DNA of 64,000 bases from Linnemannia schmuckeri (lineage: Eukaryota; Mortierellomycota; Mortierellomycetes; Mortierellales; Mortierellaceae), in NCBI GenBank assembly GCA_029449235.1, contig JANATG010000010.1, positions 1,550,001 to 1,614,000 on the forward strand, written 5' to 3'. The notes beneath the pieces were generated by a model. The model did no database searches. It was given only the letters and a program-made list of their open reading frames with translations, and had not been told where the DNA came from. Shown here piece after piece: positions 10,518 to 22,698 of the stretch (its first letter is position 1; each line of letters opens with the position of its first letter). Position numbers and translations under genes: made by a program.

Positions 10518-12822
10518 ATGGACTCTGCCACGTATCACTTTGACTCTCCTGCTCAGTTCTTTGAAGGTCCGTTTCACTCTCTTGAACCGTGCAAAGACCG
10601 CTATCTTGTTGAGCCGGCCACCTCACACCTTTAGACGCGGTCGTTTTCTCTTTTTCACATGCATTATAGAACTTAAGGACATTCTTGAGAGAAAAGATGC
10701 CTATGACAGTCCCGCATTTCAGGTGAACGCTTACCTTTCACTCATGGTTCATTACCAAGGTAAATAATTCATCTGAGCCCGCAATTGTCCATGTCACTCA
10801 TAGATATAAATTGTTACACTAATAAATCCTTCTTCGTCACGCCCAACTTTTCATAGACAAGTTCTTGGATGAGTCGGGCCAGGATTTGGTGTACTGCTGC
10901 TATAACCTTTTTGATTCGGATGTCTTTCGTCGAAATACTGAGGTTATAACTTGCTGCATCATTGATCGGGCAATTGAGGTTCGTGCACTGTCTTGTTTTC
11001 CTGCTGTTCGTGTTCGCTGTCTGGCATTGATTTACCTATTGGAGGCGTAGTCTCCTCACTTTTTCGTGTCGTTTTCACTATCATTGATGCTAATTGGTCA
11101 GGAAAACACATAGTATGTTACCCAACACTTATGTATACTTGTATGTTTGTCGCAAAGTAGAGCTCAGATGACGAGGACATGTGGATCACGTATCATGTAT
11201 TATTGCACGCTGGCAATGAGTCGCCCATAATATATCGCTGGATGTTCAGGAATGAGTTCTTTAGCAAACTTAAGGATCAGATTCAACATCGGGAAGGTAC
11301 GTCAACTACCTAGCATAAGTTGGCTTTAGAAGGGTAATACCATGAGGCTCATGGACTCACTGTATATATTGTTCGTTTACATATGGTACATAGGAACAAG
11401 GATGCAACTAATTGCTATCACCCTGATGTACGAGATGTGCAGGATACAGACACTGAAAGAAAGCGACTTAGGTAAGCACAATTATGTCGTCTCAAGGAAC
11501 CTAGTAATGGCATTATAGGCGACTGACCACTATAATAAGACATTTTACTAATATTTCCTTCTTGAAATACATGTTAGCATTGGCGGACGAAACCTTTTTG
11601 AACTATCTGTTGGATCTCGTTGAACACACCAGAACTGATGATGCAGAGCAATTGAATTACGGCTCTATCAAATTGCTGCTAGTCTTCAATGAACAATACA
11701 TGCTCCATACCTCCAGCCGACCTTATGATACCAAGGCAGGAACGACATTCGCCTACAGTGGGAACCCATTGCTTACAGTGCTGACAGATCGACTTGGACG
11801 CAGTGCGACGTTTGGCGAAAACCTGATCTTTATGTTGAACCGTGCAGGTATGGACGCTTTCATTTTTTGACATTGCTACTTTTCGAGTCTCGTGCGCGCG
11901 TGCACTAGGCAATAGCCCACTCATTATTTACGACCTATTCCAATTATAATGTCATTGATTAGAGGAAACGGCGCTCCAGATGCTGATTTTGAAGGTCTTG
12001 TACTTGCTTTTCACAAGCCCCAGCTTATACGAGTTCTTTTACACAAATGATCTCCACGTTCTGGTAGATGTTGTCATTCGAGAGCTTTGGGACCTACCTG
12101 AAGAGGAAGAAAGTCTTCGACATGCCTATCTCCGCGTCATGGGTCCGCTTTTGACCAACACGCAACTCAAAAGAGCCACCTACAAGAGAGCCGAGATTGT
12201 GCGTCTGCTTCGAGAACTGGGAGGCGGCGATCTGGATTCTACACTTCGGAAACAGCTTCAGGAACAACAGCTTCGAGAACAATTGCTGGAACAGCAACGA
12301 GCTTTGGACGCCAAGTATACGTACAGGGATCGAGAGAGTAGTTCATCTCACTTTGCGCGGTGGACGTCTGATCGTAGTGGCTGTTCTAGTCCTATTCTAT
12401 CTTCTGAGGTGGAGGAGAAGAAGCGGGGGGTGGGACGAAGTAAGCTGTCGATGGTTGAGTGCAGCTCGGATTCGCTTAAAGTGCCAGGACAGGATGAGGC
12501 CGCAGAGACCTTGAGACAGCATTTGGAGCATCAACAGGAACTTGTTTCATCGCCGACAGACGAGAATCCGCTTCAAATTGAGGTTCCAACAGTGGAATAC
12601 GAAGCAAATCGACAAGCGTACAACAACATTTCGCGTTCCTCGCAAAGGGCAGCTAGCCCGACCACACAACGACTGGTGGAACGAGTGTTAAGGGAATGGC
12701 TGGACAACGAGATGAAGAATGGCGCGGGAACGACAGGTCATGGACTCTCTGTCCGAGGAGTGACTGACGGACACTCGACCGAAGCAGCAGACGGACGGAT
12801 TGTGATCCCAGTCGCTCAATAG
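10518..12822 (+). CDS. SPIN90/Ldb17/Dip1-family actin regulator
   Basis: Seven exons: 10518-10566, 10670-10759, 10857-10978, 11161-11296, 11394-11471, 11578-11847, 11963-12822; 534 aa. The helical leucine-rich domain of Ldb17/SPIN90 spans residues ~20-350, with stretches such as 'FQVNAYLSLMVHYQDKFLDE', 'YHVLLHAGNESP', 'SIKLLLVFNEQYM', 'NLIFMLNRAEETALQMLILK' and 'LRHAYLRVMGPLLTN'. The end is charged and Gln/Ser-rich and may be disordered. Family knowledge: yeast Ldb17 acts at endocytic actin patches, and fission yeast Dip1 activates Arp2/3 to seed linear filaments. The first exon codes only 16 residues ('MDSATYHFDSPAQFFE') and joins exon 2 in phase. An AATAAA lies 13 bases after the stop. Confidence 0.9.
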
Positions 12823-12834
12823 TCATCGACATTG

Positions 12835-12840
12835 AATAAA
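12835..12840 (+). promoter_or_regulatory. polyadenylation signal AATAAA of the Ldb17-like gene
   Basis: An exact AATAAA begins 13 bases after the stop codon at 12822, which would give a very short 3' UTR before the Yar1-like gene's leader. Confidence 0.45.
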
Positions 12841-13020
12841 GTTGGTGGCGCTCAGACATTTCCCTTTCATTCCATTCAGCCGTCCCTGAGTCACGTGTAA
12901 TTGTTTTTCTGCCTGTCGATTTTTTTTTTTTTTTTTTTTCTCAGCACTGACTCTCAACTTCAAAGTCGTAGTTTTTATCTTTCGCTAATCTATTTCACCA
13001 GACACATCAGAAAAGCAACC

Positions 13021-14098
13021 ATGACCGCAGAACAACACATCTCAGAGCACATGGCCAACTTGTCGGTTCAGGATTCGGAGCACCTGGAGGAGCTGATCGA
13101 ATGTGCCCGTTATGGCGAGTTGGAGGAGATCCAGGCCGTTGTCCAGACCTCAGGACCCGAGAAGGCCAAGGTGCTCTTGTCCCACAAGGGCGACTACGGC
13201 AAGACCCCTCTTCATATGGCCGCCGCCAACGGTCACCTCGGTAAGTCAAAAGAAAACAGAATTTGAGAGTCAAAACAGAGAGGAATGCAAAGGTCAGAAG
13301 TTTCGAGGTGACGATCATCATGGATACCACTGGCATTTGCACATTAGAAGTGAGAAAAAGGTGCAATGATGCTGGACAGTTGCTTCTGGGACAGTCAACA
13401 ATACAATCGAGAGGAGACTTTAGTAAACTAATCAGATGAAAAAACCTCAAGCAGAAGTGGAAGATTGGCTATCAGCGTCTGTGTCGACTGTGTTTGTGCC
13501 TCTTGGCATAGACTTTTGACCGCCTCATGCATTTCTTCTGTTTATTCACACAATTTTGTTTTGTCTACTACTTTTATTTCATGCCAATAGATGTTGTTGA
13601 ATACTTGATTACGATTATTTCACCAGAAGCTGTCAACATTCAGAACGATCAGGGAAATACTGCACTTCACTGGGCTGCTACCAACGGACACGCCAAGGTC
13701 GTCGAGACCTTGATCACCAAGGGAAAGGCTGACTACAAGGTACAGCTTGAATGCCTCACTTGTTCGATCAACTGGACATCTGGTGACCTCCTAGCTTGAA
13801 CCGATTAATTGGCAGGATACAACAGTAACCCTACATCATTCGCTAACGAACGACTCACTGTAATCTTTCACGAAATAACAAACAATAGCTCAAGAACGCT
13901 GCTGGTCATACTGCCATGTTGGAGGCCGAGATGAACGAGCGCGAACAGGTTGTTGCTTGGATGTTGATCAACACTGAGTTGGAGGAGGAGATCAAGGAAG
14001 GAAACGATGATGATGAGGATGATGAGTCTTCGTCTTCGTCAGATGAGGAGGAAGAGGAGGAGAAGAAGCAGATTGAGGGATCTTCAACAAAAGCATAG
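13021..14098 (+). CDS. ankyrin-repeat protein with acidic tail, Yar1-like
   Basis: Exons 13021-13240, 13591-13739, 13889-14098; 192 aa. Three ankyrin repeats: 'GKTPLHMAAANGHL' then 'VVEYLI' after the first intron, 'GNTALHWAATNGHAKVVETL', and a degenerate third 'AGHTAMLEAEMNEREQVVAWM'. The last ~40 residues are almost entirely Asp/Glu/Ser ('DDDEDDESSSSSDEEEEEE'). Length, repeat number and acidic tail match yeast Yar1, the dedicated chaperone of ribosomal protein Rps3 that keeps it soluble until 40S assembly. The role here is inferred from that likeness. Many small fungal ankyrin proteins look alike, so the name is provisional, while the ankyrin fold is clear. Confidence 0.88.
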
Positions 14099-14782
14099 AT
14101 GTGAAGGAAATCAGGACATTGGATATTATACGGGATTCATGATACAACAACAAAACAGCATAATAAAGGGCAAAAACATCATCAGCATTCTTTCCCATGT
14201 CGTTTGTGAGATGATGAGCGAAGGAGAGAGTATGTGCGGGGATTGCCCTTTTTTCTTTGTGGACAATGGATGTTCATTCACCTTTAGAGCATGTCCTCGC
14301 AGTCTTACTCTAGAAACGCAGAGCGCTCAGAACAGGAGTTTGATCAGTGATCGAAATACCACTCACTCAGGGATCACTAATCGCGGCCAGTGCGCTGCTT
14401 CGCCACTAAAAGACAGCCACTACTTATACTTTTTTTTTTTGCTCCGAGTCCTGAGACCATATCTCGGGTTCCGCAGGAAGGGAGGCCTCGTTGGCTGCTA
14501 GCCCTCGTATTCTCGCGCGTCAAAGGTGATTTTTTTATCTCACGGATCCGCCAAAAGAAGAAGCTCCTCACTCTCCTTGCATGCATAACAAGCAGTCACT
14601 CCTTTTTTTATCCCGAATAACAACCCAGTGAGCTCGGGCGTTTGGCAAAGTGTGAATATTTTCCTCACGCCATCCATTCCATTCTCAACCCTTTTTTTTT
14701 TTTTGCACTCACTCCTTGCATTCCTTGTTCACTCACTCATTCCTTCCCTCCTCGTCAAACTTACTCATACTTCAGTAACACC
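14099..14782. other. intergenic region, no gene seen
   Basis: An AATAAA at 14162-14167 probably belongs to the Yar1-like gene. The rest holds short, unconvincing open frames and a CT-rich part at about 14685-14780 that leads into the small membrane-protein gene. Confidence 0.5.
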
Positions 14783-15518
14783 ATGCAAAAGCTCAACTTC
14801 AACAAGCCTTCTCATATCATGCTCTGCTGGTAAACAACATCAACAACTTCATAGGCAACAGCAACATAGCAGCGCAGTGCATGAAAAAAAAAAAAACCCC
14901 CCAAACCTCACGTTTTTGGCGTTTCACGAGGACTAACCCCGAAAAACTTGTGCTTGCTGTTATTCTCCTACTATCGAAATTGAATGTTGATATCACCTAG
15001 GGCTGGATTGACCATTTGTAAGTTCCAGCAAGCGCGTGTATCACACATCTTGGTTGTCAGATTTGCGGATCAAATCCGTGTCATCTGGTCCTCACTTTGA
15101 CCCACAAAAAGTTAATCAAGACGCGTTCGGTTTCTTTTTATTCCTTTATGATTCTATCATCTAGCGGGAGCACTGGTCTACAATGTGACAAAGAACAGTA
15201 TCTACCTCCGCAAACGTGAATACGCAATTCCTTCCGAGACTATCCCCACCAAGGTTAATCAGTTGTCATGTACGTCATTTACTTTGCTTGACGGAAAACC
15301 ATGTAGAAAGTGTACTTTGTATACACATTATATTAGCCAGGGTGAATAATCAACTATTGCGTTTCTAACGTGCCCTTTTTTTTTTTTTTTTTTTTTTTTT
15401 GGACGCAATAGGGGAGGAGAGGATCGCACAGGATGAGGCCAACGCGGCCAAGAAGGGTTACAAGGTCGATTACCGTGGCATTCACGAGACCACAGCAGCA
15501 GAAGCAAAGGATGTTTAA
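14783..15518 (+). CDS. small single-pass membrane protein, 91 aa, with a 17-nt microexon
   Basis: No exon exceeds 107 bases, so the gene is not evident from open frames. Exons: 14783-14829 (47 nt), 15001-15017 (17 nt), 15165-15269 (105 nt), 15412-15518 (107 nt); all junctions are GT-AG and in phase. The product starts 'MQKLNFNKPSHIMLCWAG' and has one hydrophobic segment at residues ~12-28. A basic 'YLRKREYA' follows, and then a soluble part with 'KVNQLSWEERIAQDEA' and 'GYKVDYRGIHET', ending 'AEAKDV'. The build (short N-terminus, one helix, basic flank, charged tail) resembles small mitochondrial inner-membrane subunits or assembly factors, but I do not recognise the family. An AATAAA overlaps the end of the gene at 15519. 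It converges on the WRKY-type gene 214 bp away. Confidence 0.72.
15376..15400 (+). repeat. poly-T run of 25 in an intron
   Basis: Twenty-five T residues lie 11 bases before the acceptor of intron 3 of the small membrane-protein gene. They probably act as an extended polypyrimidine tract. Confidence 0.95.
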
Positions 15519-15732
15519 AATAAAAAGCCAGAAAACCTAAAAAAAAAACTTACACACATTAGCTCCACAAGGCAAAACCACATCAAAAGCCATTTTCCTT
15601 TGGGTATTTTTCTTTCATCCGCGTTTTTATGATACAATACAAGAAATGAAAATAGGGGTTAAATAATTGGGCAATTGGGCGGTCGGACATGGCATTTTTT
15701 TTTACCCCCCATGCTTTGGCGAGGAATTTGCT

Positions 15733-18592
15733 TTATGTAGAGTAAGCATGGTGGGCTGCCTGTTGGGCTGCTTGGGCTGCTTGCTGCGCTCGTTTAAGTT
15801 TGATACAGTCGTCCAGATGTTCGCCACGGTACTTTGTCACATACCCTCCTCCTTCCTTCTCCGTCACCGTCTTGTTCACCTATTTGTTTAGAAAAAAAAA
15901 TGTTGGAAAAAAAGAAGGAATGGGAAATGTAAGAAAAAAAAGGCATTTCTCTCATCGATTTAAATGACAAGATGAAACAGCAAAAGCAATCCTTAGAGAC
16001 TTACAGTGCAGCCATTGGCGCTGTTGGAGCACTTGTAATAGATACTCTTACAGCCAGTCTTCTTTTGGGTCGTGTTGCCGTTGTTCTTCCAAAGGAACTG
16101 ATCGATATGGGGTTCTGCAGAGTCCACAATCTTGTTGACGGGCTGCATCTCCCGACGCTTGCGCTTCCGCTTCTGATCCGCTCCTACACCATTGCCTCCA
16201 CCACTGCCTACATCAGCTCCTCCGCCGCCACCACCACTACCACCAGTCAGTGATGACAAGGAGCCGCTAGCAGGTCTCAATCCAGTGCTTGTGATCGCTC
16301 CTGGGCCTAGTGCGGCCATCGTCATCGAGACGACAGAATTATGTCCTCCGTATGATTGATGATGATGCGGTGATTGGTGTTGTTGATGCTGATGATGAGA
16401 GTATCCTCCTTGACCGAGTCCTGAGGGTCCAGAGACAGAGGCCAGGTCCGAAAACTCAAGTGTCAAGGATGTTTCGCCGTTACCGCCCATCATGTTGTTC
16501 ATGCTGAGAGAAGATCCTGGTCGGCTGTTCATTCCGCCCATCACTGGATGGTCACTGTAGTCATCGTCCGACTCTTCGTCTATTTTGATGTCGTTTTGTT
16601 TTTTTGTAACGATACGCAGAAACGCACAGAAAAAAAAAATAGACAACAACAACAACAACAAAAGGAGATGCAACGGGGACGAAAAAAAAAGATAGATGCG
16701 AAAATGATGACGATTTTGGACTGTCAGTTCAGGACATCTGCACCCTTTTTTTTTTTTACCGTCCCTTTTTGCAAGGACGAGATAGCCGAGAACCAATTGA
16801 AGAGCACCAACATCAAAGAAAGAAACATACCGCTGTCATCTTGTGTCCGCAAAGAAGATGCGCTCACATTCCTGGGTCGACCAGCGGCCAGTCGCTGCTG
16901 ATCTAGCAGATTTGTGCCGCCCGAGACCGAGGATTGAGCGAATTGTGACAGATGCGAGAGCGAGTTGGTCCTGCGGATGACATTCTGGTGCTGGAGTTGA
17001 GGCAACGTCGTGTGATACGAAAACATCTGAGGGTATTGACCGAATTGCGGTGGCAAGTGCTGGTTTTGCTGGTGCTGGTGCTGTGGAAACTGATGTGGCG
17101 TTTGGTGGTGTGGCGGCTGGTGTGATTGGTGTGAAGGCTGCTGGTACTGCTGCTGCAACGTTGTCAATGACCCCGAGGAGGGCGGCTGTGGATGCTGTTG
17201 GAATGACGACGATATGTGCGATTGAAGAGACGTGTTGGGTCCAGTCAATCCTAGCATCGAGAGTGTCCCAAACTGGTTCGAGGGATTGGACAGGGGCGTT
17301 GAGGTCACTGTGGAGATTGAGTGAGGACCTGAGGGCATGGAAGACATGGATTGCGATCTCAAGTGGCCATGGTGGATATCCCTCGCAAACGTGACTGACC
17401 GCTTGCGCGCAAGACCATGCTCTGGTCCCTGGCCACCGAACCCTCCACCACCATTTCCACCGCCTGCGAGACCTACTCCTCCTAGTCCACCAAGGGTGCC
17501 GTTTCCTCCTCGGAGACCCCCTGCGACTCCTGACAACGACGCCGAAGAGGGCGAATCGAAATCATCATCATCCATGAAGCGCTTGCCTGTGGAGCTCAGA
17601 CCTAGTGAGGTGGTCGGAATCTGCATGGTCGCTGAGGTAGGGCTGACCGTTGTGCTGGAAGGCTGGGGGGTTGCTGTGGAGGTGGTCGTGGCCGTAGTTG
17701 TGGACGAGGAAGGGTGGCCGCCCATGTTCCCGGTGGTGATACTCGACCCTGGCGTTCCTGTGGGGTTGGTCTGGGAGGTCTGGGCCAAAAGTCCTTCATA
17801 GCCCGTCATGAGATTCATCCCTCTGTTCTCGCGGAGCATAAGGTCCATCATCTTGAAGCGCGCCTCTTCTGCCCATCGTCGGTCCTCTTCCGTCTTGGAC
17901 GCAATGATCATCTTCAAGAGCTCCGGCTGAGATGCATACGTTGCCAGAATGGTATCGAGGTCGGCAGTCTGGTGCGGGGTTGTTGGCAAGATCGATCCGG
18001 GTGTGGATGAGTTGGACGACGATTGTGCCTGGGACGAGTGTGGTGGCGAAGAGAGCATGCCACCATAGTTCGAAAGCATTGCAGTGTTGATGGTTGGGTG
18101 TCCTCCATGCTGACTGCCTCCCAGGTTGCTTGCGACCGTTGGTCCAACTCCTGTGGGGCTGCCTACCGCCGTGCTGGTGTTGCTGCCTGTATTGCCCCCG
18201 AGACCGTTGTTATTACCATGGGTGGCGTTATTGTTTCCGGCACCGTGGTTGCCGTTCGAATTGACGGTTGCCGAGAGAAGCGTTCCTGAGGCGCTGACGC
18301 TGATAGGCGAAGTGGACGATCCGGACAGCGAGGCGGCTGTTGAGGAAGAAGAATGGAGAGAAGAGGCGTGAAGGGGCAGGGGCGGTGGAGAAGAGAGCTC
18401 TTGAGCCAATTCGTGCGAGAGCTGCTGCTGGGACAAGGTCTGCTGCTGCTGATGATGATGCGGGTGGTGGTGCTGCTGCTGCTGGTGCGAGTGCTGCTGG
18501 TGGTGCTGCGGGTGTGCCTGTGCTCCCGGCGAAGACATCTGGGAGGCGGAGGCCTGGTATGGGAGAAACCCAAACGACGAAGACGAGTTCAT
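15733..18592 (-). CDS. transcription factor with a WRKY-GCM1-type zinc domain
   Basis: Exons on the minus strand: 18592-16831, 16579-16005, 15879-15733; 827 aa. Most of the protein is low-complexity: Gln/His/Ser-rich at the N-terminus, Gly-rich around residue 390 and Gln/His-rich before the domain. One ordered part, 'LATYASQPELLKMIIASKTEEDRR'-like (split here at residues ~215-260), looks helical. The DNA-binding domain is at residues ~735-803: a basic 'KRKRKRRE', then 'DQFLWKNNGNTTQKKTGC', 'KSIYYKCSNSANGC' and 'GGYVTKYRGEHLDDC'. Likely zinc ligands are C771, C778, H799 and C803 (C-x6-C-x20-H-x3-C). The strand order and the '(F)LW..G', 'YYKC' and 'Y.GEH' positions are those of the WRKY/FLYWCH-GCM1 fold, but the heptad WRKYGQK is replaced. 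An intron splits the zinc site between its Cys pair and its His-Cys pair. Likely nuclear; targets unknown. Confidence 0.82.
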
Positions 18593-19394
18593 ATTGGCAG
18601 GTAGGGTCTGGTCTGTAGGATCAATTGGGCGCGGACACGGGGAGAGGGGAGGTAGGGTCGGTTTTTTCGGCTGGTTAGAAAAAAAACAAAATGCTGCAAA
18701 CTAAATACAAAAAAACAACAACGTTGTAGTTATCGATGATGAAGGGATGCGCTGTGCTTTTCTTAACAAAAGTGATAGTTGGTTTTCTTTTCTTTTTTCT
18801 TTTCTTCTTTTTTTTGCTTTTTGTTTGTACTTTGGGGCAGATAGGAGGAGCAACGAACAAAGCAGCAATGAAGAAAAAAAGAACAGGGTGGGCAAAATAC
18901 ACAAAGAAGAACAACGAAAAAGGCGGGCTAGTAATAAAACAAAAAAGGATCGTTGACAAGAGGATGGATAATAACTGGGCGAATGGTGATAAAACAGAAA
19001 GAAAGAAAGAAATGGGCTGGTGCTGTGGGTACAAAGTAAAGTGACGATAGGAACGAAGGAGTGGTAATAACAAAGGGAGGATGGGAGGAGTGTTCAATGA
19101 AGGAGGATTGCCCGACGGTTGAACCAACTGGGAAGGCAGGGAGAAGGAGCAGCAAAAAAGTGAAAAGCAAATAAAAGAAAAAAAATAACGCACAAGGAAA
19201 GAAACAAGGTACGGTGGGAATGGGAGGGATGTACTGGGATGGATGGTAGGATGCAAGAAGGAGGGAGAAAAAACAAAACAAAAAAAAAAAAAGAAAACAA
19301 GAAAGAGAGAGAGAAAGGAAAGAAAAGGACAAAAAAAAGGAAAGGAAAAAGCTGTCAAAACAGGGTGATGGTGGGGGAGGACAGGATAGGACAG

Positions 19395-19431
19395 GGAGGG
19401 AGAGCGAGAGAGAGAGAGAGAGAAAGGGGAG
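19395..19431 (+). repeat. (GA)n microsatellite
   Basis: An imperfect GA-dinucleotide run interrupted by GC steps, inside purine-rich sequence upstream of the WRKY-type gene. Confidence 0.85.
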
Positions 19432-19991
19432 ATTTGGGTGCACGGTGGTAACGACGAATGGTATGGTGCGAGTGTATGTTGTATGGTGTATGTGTTCGAT
19501 GGTTCAATATGCTGTAGTTTGATATCAAAAACAAAAAAAGACAGGGAGTGACGGGAAACAAGTCTGAAAGCCCGCTCTTCTTTTCTTTTTTCCTTTCTTT
19601 CTTTGTTTTTCTTTTCTTCTCTACTCTTCTATTGTCCACTTCACACTTCTTACTCTTCACTTACTCTTCTATTTTTTTTTTTTGTTTTCGAAGACACGAA
19701 TGCACAAAGATCCAAAAAATGGAATGGTAAAAAAAAGCGATGGTTGCCTGATCGAGAGAGAAAAAAAAAATTTGAGCGATAAGCAAGGAAAATACAAAAA
19801 AGGCGCGAGAAAGGATGGGCAATGGATAAGTAAACAAAGAAACAAGAGAAAAAAACGGTGACTCTGGACTGACAGAAAGAAACGGTGTCGTACCTTCTTC
19901 TACCTGCAAGAAACAAAAGAAAGCAAGAAACAAAGAAAGAAAAAAATACGGACAAAAAAAAAGAAAAAAAAAGAAAAGAAAAACGACAACG

Positions 19992-20070
19992 TTGCATGGT
20001 GTGCCATGGTCGCATGGTCTGCATGGTCTGCATGGGTCCTCAGTTCAGCTTGTCCCATGGTCTCATGGTC
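19992..20070 (+). repeat. imperfect tandem repeats built on CATGGT
   Basis: Short units such as GCATGGTCTGCATGGTCTG and CCATGGTCTCATGGTC recur over about 80 bases. Origin unclear. Confidence 0.7.
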
Positions 20071-22698
20071 AGGAATCGAGGGGAATGAGAGTCAGAAGGT
20101 CTGAGAAAAGTGGACGAAGGCGGACAATAGGACAGATAGGACAAGGGGCTCTCTCGCTCACTTGCTTATTCTTTGCCCTTGCTCACAACACTTGTTCGTG
20201 CGTTGTGCCCATGCTTGCTTATTTTTCTTTTCTGCGCGGGGGACGCACAAAGAAGGAAAGAAAAAGACTCTCATTCCTCATACACACTCGAATCAAGTCC
20301 CATCGAGTTCATCATTCGCACACACACTCATACACACTTCTCTCTAACACCTTCAACTCCTCACACCCTTGGCGCACTCCTTGTTTGCTTGTCGTTTGAT
20401 GACCATTGATGTAAAGTCAATTGCAATAACTAATAACTAAACACCAGACAAGCAAAAGGGGCGAAGGCTTTCACACTGCTAATGCACTTGATCGATCCAT
20501 GCTTGACGGTGGTGATGGGAGAAGTATCTGAGGAGTGAATGTGTGTGAATATGCGTGTCAGACTGAAGAAAAAGGGGGAAGTGGCACTGGAAGTTGGGGT
20601 TGAGGATTAGGGGTTGAGGATTGGGATTGGAGGAGTATCAGAGATGGACCACTGGTCATGGATAACGAAACCAATAGTTCTTTTGTTTCCAATTGAAATC
20701 CTTTTTCTCGCCCTCGCTATTGCCCTTCAACTTCATCTTCTTTCCATCTTCCTCTCTTTACTTCTTCCCATTACTTCTCACCCATTCTCGACGATAGTGC
20801 ATTCCTAGTTCCGATGGGAGCAGACTATCAAACCCAACCCTGGGCCAGACACCCCTCCATCTCTCTCTCTGTCTCTTTCTGTCATTCAACTTCTCTTGAT
20901 GGACAGAGACAAGCAACCCCCTGAAGTTCTCTCCTTCGTCAAGCGCCAGCAATAGACTGTTCAAAATTACTCATGTTCTTTCGACAGAAAAGTGACGGGA
21001 TCAAAGAAGAAGGAGCAGTGCTAAGCAGCTAACATGTCTATTTTGTCCGAGGGAACACTACATGCAACTTCGCTGTTTATATTTCTTTCTATCTTTCATC
21101 CCTTAATCGCCTGCCCTCGATGCCGTTGTTGTTGTAGTATCCAGTTCTGTTTTTACTCTTTTTGCTTGCCTAACCGAATGCATGGATGCTACGTACTTCC
21201 GTGCTGCGTTGCGTTGCGTGGGGGAGGAGGAGCGAGCGAGGGGCAAGGGGGCGTATGTCTGTTTCCCTCCTTTTTTTTTTTATCTTTTTTAGTCACATCC
21301 TGCATGAACACAACACAACAGTCAACGCAAACAAGAAAAAACTGTTCCGCCTTGCCCATCGTTGCATAATAAAAAGGCACACAGGCCGATGGTGGTTTTT
21401 TTTCCCTCCTCCTCGTGGAAAATGGCGGGTGAAGAGAGCAAACAAACCAACAACAACCACAACAAAAGGCAAGGAAGGCGAAGAGTAGGATCGAGCATCC
21501 ATCCATCATGCGAGCTTGCCCATGCTCAATCTTTTTTTTTTGTTTTCGCCAAGGTCCAGTTGTACGCTTGCGTGGTTTCTTTTATTTATGTGTTTTGGCT
21601 GGTTTGGTTGCTTTGTTTGTACACATGTGTGCCTATCGGAGGGACAACAATGGAGTGTCCAGCCAGAACGAAGAGAAAAAAATCAGCAACCACGACCAAC
21701 AAAGAAAGGCGCGGCCAAATCCTCAACAGCCTTGTTACGCGGTTATCTTCCTTCCTTCCTTCACCCCTTGTCCCTCCCCTTTTGTCCGTTTCCCTATTCT
21801 TTCTCCGTTTTTTCCCTTCTCTTTTTACCTCTTATATGGTCTTGCAATGAATTGACACCATTGAGCCAATGCAGTATGGTGTGTGCGTTTTTGTTTTTTA
21901 TGTTTTTTTACCATAAGCCGGAGATTGAACCAAATGCCCTTTTTATCGAGGATGGTGTACACGCAGTGTGTATCAAGAGAAAAAAAAAAGTAGGAGATCA
22001 AGAAAAGTCAAACCAATCCCCCCATCGCTCATCCTCTCCTCCGCCACTGCATGGGTAACTTTGTATGCGCAGGCCAAAACGTGTCGATTTGAGACCTTTT
22101 GAGGTGACGGTCTGAGATCTTTTTTTTTTTTTTTTTTTGAGAATTTTTTTGTCCACTCTTTTTCCTCTTCAATTGCTCACACATAAATGTCTATCAAAAG
22201 ATTCTCTCAAATCTGACGATTTCCATTTCTCATCCTTTACATCATTCTTCCTCATTTTTTCGCATTCCTTTCTTGTATTTCTCACCCCCATGAAAAATAA
22301 AAACGCGTCGATCTATTTTTTTTTTATTTTTCTGAACTGACATCTTCATCGACTGTCAAAAAAAAAAATGTATTTTGACACATCGCCAATCAGCTCTGCG
22401 CGACAACCTTATTTGCGGTCCATTGATTAAAGACGATGGCCGTCTCTTAGATCAACAGCGAATAAAAGACCAGGAACGATGGACTGAGGTTCATCCCTCG
22501 AGGAACTAGATCTCTCTATTGTTCCGTTCAGGCCCTATTTATGATATGTTACTTTCTGTCGTTGTCATAGGTACCTGTATTCAAATCATTTTTCATGAGG
22601 TCTTGTGTTCATCTTAGTTTTTTATTATTTATCGATGAAATGCTCCGAATTGAAAAGAAAAATGGAAGAAGGGGAATGGGGCGCATGGATGGGTGTGT

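Larger units (their letters stand above)
18593..22698. other. gene-poor region upstream of the WRKY-type gene
   Basis: About 4.1 kb. From 18593 to ~19350 the minus strand is pyrimidine-rich and is probably the long leader of the WRKY-type gene. A (GA)n run is at ~19400-19430 and a cluster of CATGGT-type repeats is at ~19995-20070. The part from 20.1 to 22.7 kb has AT-rich and CT-rich patches, including an 18-T run near 22121. No open frame shows family features, and I see no tRNA or rRNA. Confidence 0.5.

Noticed and set aside
18675..19660. long Phe/Leu/Ser-rich minus-strand frames that look like membrane proteins
   Set aside because: They arise from T-rich leader sequence of the WRKY-type gene; no true topology pattern and several overlapping frames are equally open.
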